Assembly: GCA_910587665.1 (NCBI GenBank)
Contig: CAJUMZ010000009.1
Coordinates: 17,769 to 81,768 of the forward strand
Source: an uncultured Muribaculum sp.
GTDB taxonomy: Bacteria > Bacteroidota > Bacteroidia > Bacteroidales > Muribaculaceae
Direction of reading: 5' to 3'
Length of the DNA stretch: 64,000 nucleotides
The notes below the pieces were generated by a model. It was not told the origin of the DNA. It saw nothing but the letters and a program-made list of their open reading frames with translations, and did not search any database. This document shows positions 63,848-64,000 of the stretch, piece by piece. Every line of letters starts with the position of its first letter. The stretch's first letter is position 1. A program made the position numbers and the translations under genes.

Positions 63848-64000
63848 TAATAGCCGTGGGGCGGAGCGAAGCGACTCCCCCGGAATAGAGGAATAACAGG
63901 TTTATATCTGAAAGATATGTCACTTAATAGCCGGAGGCGGAGCGTAGCGACTCCCCCGGAATAGAGGAATAACAGGTTTATATCTGAAAGATATGTCACT
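63848..64000. repeat. Tandem repeat, 77-bp unit, running off the right edge
   Basis: Two copies (63848-63924, 63925-64000) identical except for a few bases near their GC-rich start (GTGGGGCGGAGCGAAGCG against GGAGGCGGAGCGTAGCG). Each ends in an ATATCT/AGATAT hairpin. The inverse of the GC-rich core (CTCCGCCTCCGG) occurs also at 63762-63773. A third copy may lie beyond the window. Confidence 0.9.

Noticed and set aside
63641..63850. 69-aa plus-strand frame after the last gene
   Set aside because: It runs across the operon terminator and repeat palindrome, so it is unlikely to be coding.
1..64000. CRISPR arrays and cas genes
   Set aside because: No direct repeats with regular unique spacers and no Cas-like proteins were seen; the only tandem repeats are the 9-bp and 77-bp types.

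Overview
The window looks like a chromosomal segment of a Bacteroidales bacterium, probably a gut Muribaculaceae-like organism. Three things support this: a SusC/SusD pair and SusB-like GH97 enzyme, repeated matches to the Bacteroidota promoter (TTTG, about 19-23 nt, TAnnTTTG), and families typical of the phylum (DUF2027-Smr, DUF5683, DUF4302, DUF6198, fused KorA, EFR1 ferredoxin). The order and family are well supported only in that sense; the genus is not determined here.

Layout. Positions 1-3,500 hold the str/S10 operon on the minus strand (rpsL, rpsG, fusA, rpsJ running off the edge) with a clear promoter. Next come a large TlpA-like lipid/redox-type envelope protein, a cbiMQO cobalt/nickel importer, an ECF-type sigma factor, a ~290-bp nested inverted-repeat element, RNase R and GyrB. 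Positions 14,300-18,500 carry tRNA-Pro(GGG), an orphan sensor kinase, a DUF3237 protein, a DUF6291-like replication-type protein with a repeat-built linker, tRNA-Gln(TTG) and a TM1586-type nitroreductase. Positions 18,500-37,500 are mostly metabolic: class I fumarase, an outer-membrane barrel with an SGNH hydrolase, a DUF6198 membrane protein, GH97 alpha-glucosidase, 2-oxoacid:ferredoxin oxidoreductase, an aspartate aminotransferase/glycosyltransferase/dihydroorotase operon, QueA, DUF2027-Smr with an EFR1 ferredoxin, SurE, and a low-GC AlbA_2 gene. An eroded RloA/RloB-like fragment lies between GH97 and the ferredoxin oxidoreductase.

Positions 37,600-45,400 are a parA-parB-DUF5683-lytic transglycosylase-tricorn protease run, all on the plus strand. 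A 1352-residue secreted protein made of three kinds of repeats follows. Positions 50,100-53,600 hold a DUF2156 acetyltransferase-like gene, then an AAA-DUF4435 fusion (the domain pair of the PARIS defence system) whose end overlaps menA. The last 10 kb is one SusC-SusD-zinc metallohydrolase-DUF4302-secreted protein operon with a structured leader and no glycoside hydrolase, ending in a repeat-rich intergenic region.

The gene set describes an anaerobe with menaquinone-linked respiration (fumarase, MenA), ferredoxin-dependent 2-oxoacid metabolism (KorAB, EFR1), and SusCD-based nutrient capture. The best candidates for something undescribed are the AAA-DUF4435 gene coupled to menA, the modular 1352-residue protein, the nested inverted-repeat element and the alternative hairpins in the susC leader. 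All functional calls come from reading the sequence and remembered family knowledge; no search was run.
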